This document shows positions 47,109 to 61,901 of a DNA stretch of 64,000 nt, piece by piece. Location: positions 32,025,310 through 32,089,309 of the forward strand of contig NC_068352.1 in NCBI RefSeq assembly GCF_014633365.1, read 5' to 3'. The DNA is from Diospyros lotus (taxonomy: Eukaryota; Streptophyta; Magnoliopsida; Ericales; Ebenaceae). A model generated the notes under the pieces. It saw only the letters and a program-made list of their open reading frames with translations, was not told where the DNA came from and searched no databases. The position numbers and the translations under genes were made by a program. Position 1 is the first letter of the stretch. The number at the start of each line of letters is the position of its first letter.

Positions 47109-50100
47109 AGAGAGAGAGAAAGAAAGAAAGAGAGAGAGAGCCAGAGGAAACCCCTTTCTTCTCTGCTTTTGGTTGAGCCTCATATAGGCTATTATATATG
47201 GCCATTTTCATGGTTGAGGACGGGGATAAGATTGAAGGGTTGATAAGAACAATAATAATGTGGCCAATCCATTGGCCTAGAATGACATGAACAACGACCA
47301 AGAATTAATGCTTCCATAATCAAGCAATGTGACTCCTCAACAATCATATGTTTAAGAGGGACAACGATTTTCAAGAATCAAAGTAGTTCATAAATATAAA
47401 TATTAAAAGAATTATTATACACACACATATACACATTTACATGATTGTTTATTTTTAGTGGCGTATTTTCTTTATGTTGTTTTATAACATAAAAAGGATA
47501 AATTATATACAAACAATGAAGTTTTAACTTAGTTTCAATTTTAGATTGATTTTTTTTTTTTTTTAGTTTTCTCAATTCATGCACTCAATTTATCTTTTTG
47601 TTTTGATCTTTGAAGAGGGCATATCCAATCAACATTTTTTTTCATGCCTCGTCATTGATTTAATAGTTAAAATAGACGAACATTAGCAACGTTACAATTG
47701 AAATAAAAAGATAACTTTAGTGTGATTGAAAAAAAAAATAAAAGTTCGTTTCAAAGTTGAAACTATGTTGAAAGTTAAGTATTTTTTTTTTTTTTTTGTA
47801 ATTTATCCTTAAAAAAGACCAATATAGCATGTATGGGAAGATTTTTCTCAACACATAGAAAATTATAAAAAATGTCTATGCTAAAGGGCATATAAAGGTT
47901 CAAACTCATGATCTCGTTGAGGGGTGAATTATCACTTAATCACGCTTAGGGACTAAAAGAAGATAATTTGACATATAAAAATAACCATCAAATTAAAATT
48001 AATAAAAGTGTCGACCCATGTACTAATAAGATAAAAATTTAATATGGTGTATTTGGAAGAACCTTAAAATAGTCTTAAGATTTATTTTTTATTAGGAATA
48101 AGTCTATATATAAGTGAAAGTTTTATATAGAAAGTACTTCAATTAAATTAAACGATGTGGCTTTCTTTTATTTACTTTTAGTAAAAGAGAATTCCATGGT
48201 AGCGGCTTTTATAATTATAAAAAATGTTATCGAGACCATTTTTTTTATTTTTAAAATACAGTTTTTTTATAAATTTTTATAAATTATTATTTTTAATTAA
48301 AAAATATCATCGTGGCATAATTTTTAGTATAAATTTTATATATACAAAAGCAATAAAACATTGCTATGTTTTTAAACTTAGTGACGGTAACACATTGAAT
48401 GTTGAGGACATTTAAAATAACCCTTATTATATATAAGTTATTTGAGTCAATATCATCAATTTCTTGTATCTTTAAATTCATAGATTTTATAATTAATACA
48501 CGATCTTTTAAACAACTAAGAGACTTAACTTGTCCATGATACTTGAAGTCGAAGTTTGAGAAAATGACTCCATCAAGGCACTCACGGGTTGAGTGCAAGT
48601 TTATCTTAATGGCTTATGTTTGACATTAGGAATCTTATTATGTGCATAAGTTGTGTCCAAGTTTAGTTGTGTGACAATTAAACCTCTTTTGTCAACAAGA
48701 CAACAAAAAAGGAAAAGAAGTTTATTGTTGTGTTGTCAATCTCAAATCTCAACAAGGATAAATTTATGGCTTGTCCTCTTGGTAAGCCATTCTTGTCATT
48801 TGTTTAGAGATGGAAAGAGAAGCCCTTTTTGACATTCCATTTTTTAAGAGAAAATAAATAAATTAAAGATAAAAAAAAATAATGATAATTAGGGTGACAA
48901 ACCTGTTTAGACGATAGATATGGCATCTGGTCTGCTCGTGTTTGGCTATAACTTATTCGAGTTTAGTTCAAATTGATATAAAAATCAGAATTGCCTAAAT
49001 CTTTGTCAAACAAACAAACATCTAGATATTGTTCCTTTTATACATTAAAAGGAAATCAAATATTTATAAGTGTATCACCTAATAAGCTTGAAATGGATTA
49101 AAGAATGTGAAAGTTCGTTCATTTGCTTTGCATGTACATACTCACTCCTTTGGTGTGTGCTTTTCTCTGTGTGGCAACTTTTGAAAAAAAAAATGAAAAT
49201 TGCTAATGTTAAGTGTCACATAAAGAATAACACCAAACAAATGGAGCCAAAATTTGGGACAATTTAAAGACAATGGGTTTTGCAATTTGGTGATGAAAGA
49301 TTGTGAAAGTAATTTAGCCAAGTTTGTTTAGAAAATTATTTCTAAAAAAACATTTTTTATGAGAAAGTACCAAAGAGTAAGATTACTAAACTACCCTTGG
49401 GATTAACGCAACTTGACTTATCGTGTGTTCGTCTGTCAATTAAGATTCAAGAGACAAGTCAATGAATATCTCTATCTCCAAGAATTTGAAATATATTTGA
49501 GAGATTTTTCATAATCTTAATCTAATCTAACAAATTCTTTATTAGCTTGTGACCTCCAAGCTCAAGAATCTCAAAAATTAACATCAAGTATTTCATTTAG
49601 CCCAACTTATATAAGAACGCCCTCACATATAAAGTTATCTGATCTATCTTGCTCACTGCATATGCTTTAGTGGTACTTGATATTGACTTTAGCATCAGAG
49701 ACTAAATCAAAGAATCTAACCTCATCTCTTTTTATAAGTATTAATATTAAGACAAACTTCAATAACTGGTTCAATTATCATCAATTTTCATAAAAAAAAG
49801 GTTATGACAATATGTTTGATAATCACTTAAAACTAGCTTTCAAACAAGTTATTTTTACAAATTAATAACAACCCCGAAGTAATATAAAATGTTGTCTCTT
49901 AAAAAAAGAATTGCACTTAACAAAAATAAAATAAAATAATTGCATAGAAACATGGAAAAATTATTTTTAAATTATAATAACCAAATTATCACCTTTGTGT
50001 GTGTTGGGGGGGGGGGGGGGTTTAAGCCTTTTTGACCAAAAAACAAAAAAAAAAATGATTTTTTTTCTTACTAACCCAACTTAATTACTTCCAAATGCCT

Positions 50101-50716
50101 TTCAAACAAAAAAAGTTAGAAACAATGGCTGCCAAATGGACCCTTAAATCATCTTAAGAAGAGAAACTTGTTCCCAACATGCCCAAATGGAGGCCCAGAG
50201 GGCAAGGGTTTAGGCCATCACTAAATGGGCTTGGAAGGCCCATTGTTGGTCTATGGGCCTGGGTATCCTCCCCCTTCACCATGTTATCGCTTCACAGCTA
50301 ATTAACAAGAAAACATCAAAGCCCAGAAATTTATGCAGGTTCATCATAAATAGATTTTAGCAGCAAGATGGTATAAGATATAGAATGGCTTCCACGAACA
50401 ATGTTCTTGACACAAATAAAAGAGGATGACAGAAAGCATCCTCAATAACCAAAGTATCTAACATCTATATAAAGACTGGAATTTTCTACTCAAACACACT
50501 GGGAAAGAAAATTATAAGGAAAGAGATGGATGTCCTTTTGCTGCAAATTCTTTCTTACCATTTTCTGGGGACATTATGCATTCAGCCGTTGCGAAAAAAT
50601 GGCCAACCTAGAGGAAACAAGGATGGGAATTGAGCAAAAAGTATAAGGTGATATTGTATGAAAGAAGATCAAAATGAAAACCTGCCAAGATGATATGCAA
50701 CATTTCTTGTTTGCTT
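47109..50716. other. Intergenic region between TBL gene 3 and the receptor kinase
   Basis: A (GA)n run at 47108-47140 forms the TBL 5' leader, with the TATA-like site just beyond. The rest is AT-rich, with a poly-G run at 50007-50021. The right edge, about 50350-50716, is probable 3' UTR of the receptor kinase. I see no gene or defined element between. Confidence 0.55.
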
Positions 50717-53700
50717 CTAGTCTCTCTTCTCCCAGTAGTCAGAATCCAAATTGGCCGGGTAGAGATCGCCAACAGACATGGAAGAAGCAATAAATGACCC
50801 GTCAAGTGATATGCTATTGACTTGGCCATCTGTCATCTTTCCTTCATTGCTGAGTTTCCTGTCGTCCATTTCTCCCTTCACCTTCATTTGGCCATAAATT
50901 GAGTCGGTTCTATCTGAGACTGGTTCCTTAATAACTATTGTTCTGCCTTCAAGCATGCTTAGAGCTAAAGACATAGCAGGCCTAGCTGATGGAGCGATAT
51001 TAGTGCACAGAAGAGCTACATTAATCATCACCATCGCCTCGTCTTTGTTGAAGTCTGATCCCAACTTGGGATCCATTAGCTCCATCAGTTTCCCCTCTCC
51101 CTTTAGTTCAATTGCCTAAGGGAGAAACATAAAGGTATATTAGAGCTTAGATCATATGCATGCATATGTTGTAACTGCAAGCAAGGGCCCTAAGATTTGT
51201 TTCTTCGAAACGTAGATTGGAAACATAACAAGTGCTTTGCCACCCAAAAAAAAAAAAAAAAGAAGCATAGTAATAATCTGTAAATTTGCAGGCCAAGTTG
51301 TTCACCAAATTTTACGTTATTTCAGTAAACAAATTTCTTGCTCGTGCTTTGATAATCATGTTCTTTCATTAGTTGACCTCAGTTTGATGTTATCAAAATG
51401 CTATGAATTGTGTGACTTTATAAGAAGCAATAATGGAAGATATTCAACTTACCCTATCAAGAAGATTAAAGCAGGGTTCCTTTGGCTTGAAACTAGCGTT
51501 ACTTCTCCCACTGACTAATTCCAGTGCAACAATTCCAAAGCTATATACATCTGCTTTGTCAGTCAAGTAACCATGGAGTGCATATTCTGGTGCCATGTAT
51601 CCACTGCGCATCAAATTATTACATCATATTTCTAAGTGATTAGAAAGTGATCATACGCATGCCATTGTAGGGAAGAATATCATGAAACAGTCTTTCTCAT
51701 GCCTATGGTGTCATTATAAACAGTTAAATAAGAAAGGCGAAAAAAAAAAAACTTTGTTACAACTAGAAAAGATATGAAAATGATTTTTAAGAAGCAAAAA
51801 TTAATTCATCAACTATGACTTGAAGCATAGGCTTGGACTTACTAAGTTCCTGCAATTCGAGTGCTTATATGGGTATGATCCTCATCATCAAGTTTTGCCA
51901 AACCAAAATCTGATATCTTAGACTTAAGATTCTTGTCAAGCAGCACGTTAGTGGTCTTGATGTCTCTATGAACGATCTTAAGTCTAGATTCTTCATGGAG
52001 AAAAGCCAAAGCTCGGGCTATACCAATGCATATCTTGTACCTTGTTGGCCAATCCAATTTCAACTGTAGTTCTTTTGGGCCTTCAAAGAGAAAATGAACA
52101 AGAATGCTGAATTATCAGTTAAATGGCACATGCTCAAGTATGTCTTGGTATGGTAAAAAAGGATGGGTTGAAGTTTACCAAACAAAGCACGAGCAAGACT
52201 ATTATTTTCCATGTACTCGTACACTAGAAACAATTGACTCCCTGCAATGCAACACCCATACAATTTTACAAGATGAGGGTGTTGTAAAGCAGAGATCATC
52301 CCTATTTCGTTAACAAACTCGCGGTTCCCTTGCTTTGATTTGGAAGATAGTTGCTTTACAGCAATTATGGTGCCATCTCTTAGAACTCCCTGGAATTTCA
52401 ACATGCAAGCGTGAGGATTTTTGCATCAGACGAATTTTATTGAAAGATGTGTTTATCGAAGTTCAAATGCGATTATAGATTTGCAATTATCCATTTAAGA
52501 ATACCTTGTAGACAGAACCAAAACCACCTTCACCAATCTTATTAGCAGCATCAAAGTTATTTGTGGCAGCTTTAATTTGCCTCAAAGTGAATGAACCAGT
52601 TTGCAGGTCTAAACCCTTTAGATCTGTCAAAGATACCAAGTGAGATATGAAGCAGTTTTAGACATTATAACTGAACATAATCCTAATATTCTCAAGACTT
52701 GTATAAATTTTTAATTGCCCCAAAGTATATTTGCACTTGAAATTCCAGTAAAAAAAAAAAAAAATTAAATACAGCTTGTTTTCACAGATTGAAGGGGAAA
52801 ACAATTTCGTGTTTGAATAATATTTGCACAAAAATAAATACTTTTATAGCTGAGATTGATAGAGAGAGAATTTTTAAATTGGAAGGGCTTCATTTTCCAA
52901 AAGAGTCTAGCAAACAGAGGTATATCCATATAACTTAAAAGAGCATAAAAATGGAGATGAAAAGCTGCTATTTATTTAAAATTAAAAGCCTTAAAATACC
53001 TTCATCCATTGTATCTTTGCATCCTAGGCAGCCTCTCCACCAAAGGATAACTAGAAGCAAGATAATAGCAAAAGCTGCAGCTGCCACAACCCCAACCACT
53101 GCACCAGTGGACATAATATTTCCACCTGATGGTGGGATAGAATCTGCATGAGAAAAAATTAATGAAAATGATAAGAGATTGTATTAAGCTCATCAACATG
53201 GGAACAAATCCAGCATATGTAGACAAAATGAGATAATTCTATTTCCATGGTCTCTATTCATCCCTCATGAAACGGGATAAATCATTTGAATCAATTCCCT
53301 CAACTATAATAGAAGTGTAGCTAAAAAAGAATGAAGGAAACAGTGAGAATATATTTTTTCTCTAACCATGAACAGAAGAAACAAAAGGCTTGAGGCATAC
53401 GGCTTACCAGGATCCACTGATATAGCTGAAATGAGAGGACCATATACTCCTCCAACAGGGACAGCAGTTGTCCCTCTTCCAGCCCAATAAAAGCGGATTT
53501 CCAGTGTGCCACTGGTCACAGTTGCCTTGTATGGCATTGCGATACTCTTACCAGCCCCACCCGCTCTATCCACAATGTTGAAATCCTTTTCCACCAACTT
53601 TCCCTGCAACAATTCCTTATGGTCATGCCCTTACTTGGGTTAGCTTTCTTAAGTTTTGAACTACATGGAAGCCATATCTCCCAATAAGAATCACACATAA

Positions 53701-56700
53701 ATAGAATCAGTAGTAGTATCCATTCTAAACAAACAACTGTAAAGACAAAAACAAAGAAACAAGGAAATTTTTTATACGTCATCAGCTCTATTGGTGGTAG
53801 TATACTGCAAAACTCTACCTGAATGTAAACATCAAATACACGCCTTCCAAGGCTGCTATAGTTCTTGCCATCAGTAAACATGATTTCTGCAAAGTGAAGT
53901 CTCACTTTGTAGGTTTCATTCCGCAGACAGAACCCGTAATAGACCAGAGACAGGGGAGAAAGTCGTGCATCCATGTACAACTCGGAATCATTCACAGAGA
54001 GCCTTGTAGTATTTCTCTGAATAAAGGATTTTGAATTGCGATCGTCATCCATGAAGTAACCTGTACTACTAAATGCCCAGTTACTTCCACGTCCGGAGAA
54101 CCTTGAACTCCCATCTAGGTCTGTAGTATCAGCTTCATAGTTGGTGCCACTGTCAACATTTACTTTATTGCCACCACAGTTTATGTGGAAGGAAGACCAA
54201 GCTGATATAAAGCATAACCAGATTAAGAGATGAAGAAACAAGCAAAAGACTAACAACCTTCCCCTTCAATCCCAAAATCAAGTCAACACGTGTGTAGTTG
54301 CAATTCAAATCTGAGATACAGGCTCTGTTTGTTCTGACAAAATTTTCTTTTTTCATCTTATTTTCCAGTGTCATTTGCATGTAAAAATATTTTTCAAAAC
54401 TTACCTATATACCTTTACATATTTTTCATCTTACTGTATATACGTGTGTATTTATATATAGATATATACATATATGTAAAGATGATATAGAAGAAATTAT
54501 ATAATGGCTTACAAATTTTGAACAATTCGAACACCTAGCATTGCTATTGTAAGTCCAACATTTTGACCTTGCGCACTATATTTTGAGCTTATGCATATTT
54601 TTATAGAAGATGTAAATCAACTTGATTGGAAAACAAAGTATCCTCTACGCCAAGCATGTTGTAATACCATATGAAAGCAAAAGGCACCGACTGTTGAGTG
54701 GGGACCTTATGCATATGACTAGAAACTAATCAGATGAATGCCTGGAAGCAGCTGAATTGCAACTGTATCATGATTAGCAACCCTTATTTCAAGTTTTGAG
54801 CAAAATGTAATTGTAGTACAATAGAAAAACTAATGACAATACGCAAGCAAATTCATGTAGCAAGCGTAGGTTTGATATGTCGTTGCTGTTGTTTATATGT
54901 AATGTGTAGACATTTTAAGTGTACATGTCCTTCATAATTTTTAGGATCTACGTACCCTGTGCATTTACCGTGTGAATGTGTCATACTTGGGGCTTTTCAC
55001 ATATAGTTCCTGATAATGCGAGTTAGTAAAGTAACCCTTAGCTGTCACCTCAATGTAGCAAATAAGAGAACAAAACTTACTTTGTTTGCACTGAGTGCTC
55101 ATCAAGCACAATGAAATTCCACTGACAAAACAATTTGAGATAATGAAGTAGTCAGCATCGTATCACTATACTAATATGAGCAGCAAACAAACTAAAGAAA
55201 TTTCTTATGGACTACTTGAGCAACATGGATATCAAACTTAATGTTCTTCTTCATGGGGTTAAAACTTACGTGCTATCATTCAAAGAGCTTCCAAACAAGT
55301 TCCTGTATAAAAATTCAACAACGTGGTTACAATAAGATTTTGAAGAAACAGTAATAATTTCAAGTTGTATGCAATCCTTACGTGTTATTTTGTTGACAAG
55401 CTTGGGAGCCTGAGCTAAAGTTGTTAAGTGAAAGATCACTGCAACATAATTCACACTACAATTCATCAACTCTAGAAACAAAGGAAAAACTATTATTGAC
55501 AAATCAGTGGTAATAAACTACTTTTAGTTTTAATTTGATATGTATAGCTATCAGTTTAATCTAGCGAAAGGCTATATGTCTAGAAATGCCATCTTTATGC
55601 ATACGTTCAGATATTGTTCTAGGTAATTATGCAAAGAGACAGCTTAGTGCACAAGCTGCTCTCCATGGCAGGGTCTAGGGGATTAGAAAATGTGCAGCTT
55701 AACCCAGGAGAAAACCATTTCTGCAATTTGAATCCGTGACACCAGGTCATAATGGAGAGGACCTACCTCTGATCAATGGATTTTTGTTTTGGGTCATTAA
55801 GCAACAAAAACTCTTTCCACAGATGTTGGATTTAATCAACTTAATACCTTATTTGCACTTATTGAGAATCAAGATATAGCAATAAATTCTTATACGCGTA
55901 AAAAATTTAATCTAAGAAGATTGTTATGGCCGTAGAAATATTGTGGGACACATTACAAAAAGAAAATTTAGTTTCCTGACAACTTTTGACGACCCAATCC
56001 AATTCCACTGGCTTCCACTGTAATTAAAGATTATGAGATACTAAGGGATAGAAAGCATCTCATACGCAAAAAGAAAGCAGTAAGACTAAGTACGGTTAGG
56101 AGTGAAAACAGACTGGGTCAAATGAACAGAAAATAGCCCAGATAGTATTACGCTATTGTGTGGAAGATAACTTACACATTCGCTCCCTTCAGCATCCAAT
56201 CAGGCACAGGTCCACTTAGTAAGTTTCCAGTTAAGTAGCTAAGGAAAACAAATATCGTAAAAATTAGTACAGTAGCACCAATATTGTGGTAACAAACTCA
56301 TCCAACAATCCCACACAATGTTATACACAGACACCAATTCAACAATTTCACTGTAGCCCACTTGACATATATCATATATGCACCCATGTATGTTGGTTCA
56401 AGTGGTACAACCAGGCCGGTAAATCTAGCAACCGAAACATTGAAAGCATTGGCGTCCATACATGTTATCTATTTTTTCCAGGCTACTGAAGCTGCTTGGA
56501 ATTTCTCCACTTAACTTGTTGAAACTGAGGTCCCTGAAAGAGAATTCACAAGCAAGTTTCAAAATGACATTTTTATTTACAACTGCTTTATTTAGCAAAT
56601 GAAAAACTCAGAACCAGAAAATCAGCATTAAAAATTATAATGCTCAGAACAGAAGTAACATTCTTGCAGCATAATATATCTAAAGCAAACACAAATTAAT

Positions 56701-59700
56701 TCGGGAAAAGCAGCGATGGGTTTTAAACTATTCCAACTGAGAAGTTTCAGCGGTCATCCTTAAATGCTCACAGCTTATCAGTCACATTCTTTTGTTAAAT
56801 TACGCATAAGAGTTTGTTCTCGAATGACAGCGAAAATCCATTTCAAAACTATGTATCAGAATGTGGTAGTGAATTTGTGAGAAATGTAATGATATCACAT
56901 GATTTATCACATCAATATGTAGAGAAAAGCCCTTCCAAAGAGACGTTAACAAAGTATATGTGATGAGTAAGGTGAAAAGGATTTAAATACTAACAAAGTC
57001 TTCAAATTTTCCATCGTCCCAAGATATTTAGGTAAGGATCCATTAAGATTGCAACTCCGCAATATCCTGCAACAAAATAAAGCACATACCACATACAGTT
57101 GGAAGACAATGACGATATATACTTTAGCAAAGCTATATATATATATATATCTATATATTGCATAAACAATCAACTTACAGATACTTCAAGCTTGACATAT
57201 TATTAAGTTGTGGAAAAGATGATTGGGGTCCATGTAAGTCACTGATTCTCCTGCATACATACATATATATATAGATATATATCAATCCCGCTTAAAACAG
57301 CATTAATCATCGAAAATTGCTAAATGGGCAAAAGTGGAAAGACATGGGAGCAGAAGGCTTTACTGACAAGTCAGACACTTGGGTCAAAAGAGCAATCCCA
57401 GGAGGAATTGGACCTTCCAAACCACTAGCATGCATCACTCTGCATGTCACAGTTTTAAATGAAAAAACAGTTCAAGAAAAATTATAGAATTAAACAATGT
57501 CTAACCATGTATAGCTAAAGACAGGTCCAGCTCTTACATCTTTTGAAGATTTGTCCAGTTCTGGATGAAATCAGGTATCTTTCCGGTGAAATTGTTGTCA
57601 CTAATCCGACTGGATCATTTCAAATAATTATTGGATAGCTCATTGGAAATGGAAAGGTGGATATATAGTGAAAGAAAAATAAACCTACAAGTCCTTCAAG
57701 TTGGTCAGCTTTGCGAGTTCTCGAGGCAGCTCCCCAGTGAAATTGTTTGAACTCAAATGCCTTAATCAATAAGAGGGCGTCAACCATTAAATTAATTGTC
57801 CTTCAACTTAAGAACATTTACTCTAAAAAACTCAAAGTTGACATCCAGCAATATCTTTTCTACACTATTTTTCATGTCAGACATCTAATGAACAGCCCAT
57901 CAAAGTAGTGAAAAGTGAAATCTTCAACCCAATTTATAAAGAATGCCGAAGGACTTGGAAATTGGAAAGAAAGTCTTACAGTTTCTCTAAGTGAGAAAGA
58001 TTCCCAATCTCGGGAGGAATGGCTCCTGACAGCTGATTGGACTCCAAAGCTCTACAAACATCAAAATCAAAGTCTTTAGAGACTGAAAGATGCATATTTT
58101 TGTCAAATTCACATTGACTAAAAAAGCGGCATTCAGGATTTTACAGATTTGCAAGTGTGCTGATGTTTCCAAGTTCCTTTGGAATTGAACCGGTTAGCTT
58201 GTTTACAATGACGGAGCTGCAAATGCCATGACTCAACCATCATTAGAAACATAGAACAAGAAAAAGCTTCAACACCATTACCGCATAAGGGAATAGCAAT
58301 TAATAAGCATACATACATGTTTACTAGTTTCATTCTGCCCCATGGTTCAGGGATGAAACCTTCAAGGTGGTTGCGGCTGAGATCACTGCCCAATGATAAC
58401 AGTAACATAGAATACAGTGAAATGGGTAATCAAAAAAAATATTGAAATAAGAGGCGTTTACTTACATTTCTTTGAGGTAAGGCAGTCCGACCAAATCTGG
58501 TGGAAGCATCCCAGCGAGACTCTGGGATCTGAGAACTCTGCATCTCAAATTAAAATTAAAAAATCAAAAATTCAATTCAGGTTGTGTTTGGAGGACTTGG
58601 AAGAGGAATGAAGGAAACAGTGACAGAGACATTGTCGGCTTATTTGACTTAAAAAAGAGAAGAGGATAATATATTGGTGAAAATAGCATATTGTTTGTGT
58701 TTTGCGTTTCACAATTTAGAAAAACTTTTTGATGTAAAAGAAAAGTTATTTAAACACAAAAATTTTTTAGATAGGACTTGGAGATTTGGAAAATGTGATT
58801 TTTTAAAATTATATCAAAACCCCTCTCAATGGAGCAAACGATTCATTGCACGTATTCGGGAACTTAAGATATTCAGAAATCATGGGTTTAAATCTCTCTC
58901 TATGCAAGATTGTACAATTGTCTATGTCTATTCGAGATGGACATTCAACTTGTGATGAATCTACCCGTTCATCTAAAACTGTGAAGTAGGCAAATTATGA
59001 ATTTTAGAGAAGGTGAGATAAGTTTATGTGATTGAGGGACCATTCAAGTTTTTCACGTTACAAAAAAAAAATTATATCGAACTTGAAATTTTTTTAAAAT
59101 TAATGAGTTTTTTAATTTTTTTTATGAGTTTAAAAGATTTAAAAAATGCAACATCTATTCAGTTGTAGAAAATGTTTTTTAATTTTATATTATATATCAA
59201 TTGAAAAACATAAAAGGAGATTTTTTTAAATTTTAAAGGAATGCTATATTACCTTTTAAACATAAAATGTAATAACATGTATAGTTATAAAATTAGAATT
59301 GAAAATTAGAAAATATTTTCTAGAAATGAATGAGTTGCCATTTTCTACAAAATTTTGTCAAATAATCTGTAGCTCCTTCTTTAACACGACTAGAGTTACA
59401 GATGCATAAAAAAAATTAATTTTTTTCAACATATGTCCCAACTTTTTAACTAAAAATCAATTTTTTTTTTATATTTTTAACATTTAAATGGGTTTTTTTA
59501 ATTTTGTATGAGAAATAAAAATTAGAAATTTTATAAAAAAATTAATATTGGGGATAGAAAAATTGGAAATATATGGGAAGTAAAATCTAATTTTTAATAC
59601 AAAATATTTATTACACTTAGAATATAGGATTTGAATATTCTTCAAAACTCCCCCACTCAAATATATGAAGCATAGGTTAATTTGAAAATCAAATTAAAGG

Positions 59701-61267
59701 ATAATTCAGAAAATAACTAAAAATAGAAATGATTAATTGTTTTAATATTTAAAATTTTTTAGGGCTACAACAACAAAACCAAGGTATATCTTGTTAGGGG
59801 TGTGCAAAAGTTTGTTATAATTGAATTAATCAAACCAAATTGATTGAAACTGTCGATTAATTTTTTAGGAGAACTCAGTTTTTCAATTTCGGTTCGATTT
59901 TTTGGCTAGAAAGAACTGAACTAACTGAACCGACAGAACTTTAAAATAACATTATTTTTTATGGTTATAAAACAACATCGTTTTGGGCCCGTTGCACAGT
60001 TTTCCAGCTTGTTTAGTCTATCTGTTAGTTCAATTTTGATCGATTTTTTGTGTTTGTTTGGTTTATTCGGTCGATTTGATTTACATGGCTTATGTTTAGT
60101 TTTTTTGGTTATCGATTAATTCGATTTATTAGGTTTAATCGGTCAATTTGGTTTAGTGTAGTCCCTTAGTTCGGTTTGTGGTTATCGAACCTACTGGTTG
60201 CACATCCTTATATCTTGTAAGCCTAAAAAGTTTAGGTAAAATAAATTAATATATAAGTGGCGATTTGGCTATTGGAAAAACCAACCACGACGATCAATTT
60301 TAGTTTCATAGTTCAGTAGATTGACATGTAAAATTGACCACCTGTGCTCTTTCATAGTTCAGCTAGCTAAATTGTTGTTAGTGATTTGGTTTGAAAAATA
60401 CTTCACAAATCGTCAAATCAACTGGCACATCCCTAGTAGCTACTTCTTTAGACCTAAATTTAAAACCTATGAATTCTTTTTGAGTCTTTACATATTTACT
60501 TAAAGGTGGTAGTAGGGACCTAAACTTAATAGATCAAGTAAAACACTCAAGACTTTCTTGATTAACAATCGATATATATAGGATTGGATTGATACGAACT
60601 AATTCTACGTATTGACAATTATTGGCCAATAAAATCTTGAGCTCTTTACCAGATCGATGAACTCAACTATCACTCCTTATGTGTATCATGACATATACAC
60701 ATGTATATAATTCAAACTGAAAACATAATTTCCATTTTTTTCCCACAGGAAAGAGAAGATTTTCCCGAGAAAATGAGAAACATACATGCTAGTGACATGG
60801 CAAACGGTGTTGTCGTTGAAGGAGCAATCACAGGTGACTGCATTCTCAGTCTCAGACCCTGGAACTGGATTTCGGGTGACCCAGCCCTTCTCTCCACTGC
60901 ATGGATCCACACTGAAATCCCAATCCTCCTTCTGCAAACACGTCTTAATTTGCTTCAAAGCGTCCACTGCATATTGAACAGAAACTCAAACAAATGATTG
61001 AATTCACCGAAACTGCAGTCAATTGAAAGAGAAATTAAAGACAACAGAGTCATGAACAAATCGAATCATATCGCCCCTTAGCAATTAGACTGGTTATATA
61101 GTGGTGTCTTCTGCGATTAGCTAGCTGGTTCAAACTTAAGTTCTTTCTCATATATACGTACCTTCATCGGGTGCGAGGGTTGCTGCAGACACAAGAGCTG
61201 GCGGCGAGCCAATTGATATTAGTGCAGAAATGAGCAAAGCTAGAACCCTTATTAAGATTGATTTCAT
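50717..61267 (-). CDS. LRR-malectin receptor-like serine/threonine kinase, subfamily LRR VIII-2 (LIK1/At3g14840-like)
   Basis: 24 exons give 1012 residues. From the right: 61162-61267, 60786-60966, 58466-58537, 58317-58385, 58145-58216, 57980-58051, 57689-57760, 57538-57609, 57368-57439, 57179-57250, 56995-57066, 56462-56533, 56176-56238, 55382-55438, 55270-55302, 55081-55121, 53819-54201, 53408-53603, 53000-53143, 52505-52623, 52179-52389, 51843-52080, 51453-51603, 50717-51115. Order: signal peptide ([12 protein letters not shown]), N-terminal Cys cap (DPCSGEKGW), ten repeat exons mostly of 72 bases (one 24-residue LRR each), a malectin domain at about 400-592 ([27 protein letters not shown]), a membrane segment ([11 protein letters not shown]), then a kinase with [14 protein letters not shown] (about 692), HRDIK (788-792) and DFG (808-810). 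It is an RD kinase expected to be active at the plasma membrane. LIK1 is phosphorylated by the chitin receptor CERK1 and tunes immunity; the ligand is not known here. A TATA-like site is at 61479-61488. Confidence 0.92.
55640..55770 (-). mobile_element. Diverged SINE in receptor kinase intron 13
   Basis: 'gcttagtgcacaagctgctc', 'ggcagggtctaggggattag', 'tttctgcaatttgaatccgt' and 'gacaccaggtcataatggag' follow in the same order as in the SINE at 15075-15245, on the same strand of the family (minus). The ends and target duplication are too worn to define. Confidence 0.6.
58538..60785. other. Large intron 2 of the receptor kinase gene
   Basis: At 2.2 kb it is the longest intron of the gene, between the Cys-cap exon and the first LRR exon. 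It holds 'gaaaatattttcta'-type foldback sequence (about 59145-59345) like the VTE6 intron MITEs and a 'ggttcgattt..tggttatcga' repeat (59795-60215). Open frames within it have no family resemblance. Confidence 0.6.
59795..60215. repeat. Dispersed repeat 'gggtgtgcaaaa...gttatcgaac'
   Basis: It begins 'taggggtgtgcaaaagtttg' and ends 'aacctactggttgcacatcc', with many 'ggttcg', 'gattaattcgattt' and 'gaactgaac' units between. 'ggtgtgcaa' and 'ggttgcacatcc' are imperfect inverted ends. It is a commonly seen style of plant noncoding repeat; the class was not identified. Confidence 0.5.
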
Positions 61268-61842
61268 GTTCACAAGACCAAATTAATGGAAGAGAGAGAT
61301 GAAGATGAAGGGAAGGCGATGAAAGAGTGGAAGTAACAATGGGACAAGTAGCTAGGAAGTTAAGTTGGGCGCTGCAAGTGGTTTACATGTAGACTTTTAA
61401 AGGGGTAAGTACGGTATGTGCGTGTGTGGATCACAGCGCTAGATGGGGGAAGGAAATAAATTCATGCATTCATGTGCCTATATATAATGCAAGGGTCAAC
61501 AATTGGTCTTTATTATTATTGTCGGGTTTGAAAAGTTCAAACTTCATACTGGTAGGGCGTTGGTCGCCATTGCCAGCCACCACCGATAATTAGACACATA
61601 TTCTTACAATAACATTCAATATCTGTCGCCCTCTTGTAGGCATCTGATGGCAGACGAGACGGAAGGATTATGGGTAGTGGCACAGTTGAGTCGTAATTAA
61701 GAGCCCTTAGCAAGTTGCTAACAATTTGATTTTGAAAGTTATGTTTTATTTTTGAGTCTAGCTACAGTGTTTGAATGGTTGACATACGAAATGACCGAAC
61801 GGTATGAAATTCGCTCAGTCAAAGTTTGGAGGACTTCATCTA

Positions 61843-61870
61843 AGGTGAAATCCGCCCAACACATTGCTAT

Positions 61871-61901
<31 letters not shown>

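Noticed and set aside
47109..47183. Earlier ATG of the third TBL gene at 47183
   Set aside because: A TATA-like site at 47191-47198 would place transcription start downstream of it, and the signal peptide begins well at the ATG of 47108.
58674..58955. 93-residue open frame in receptor kinase intron 2
   Set aside because: It lies in AT-rich intron DNA opposite to the gene and has no recognisable domain.
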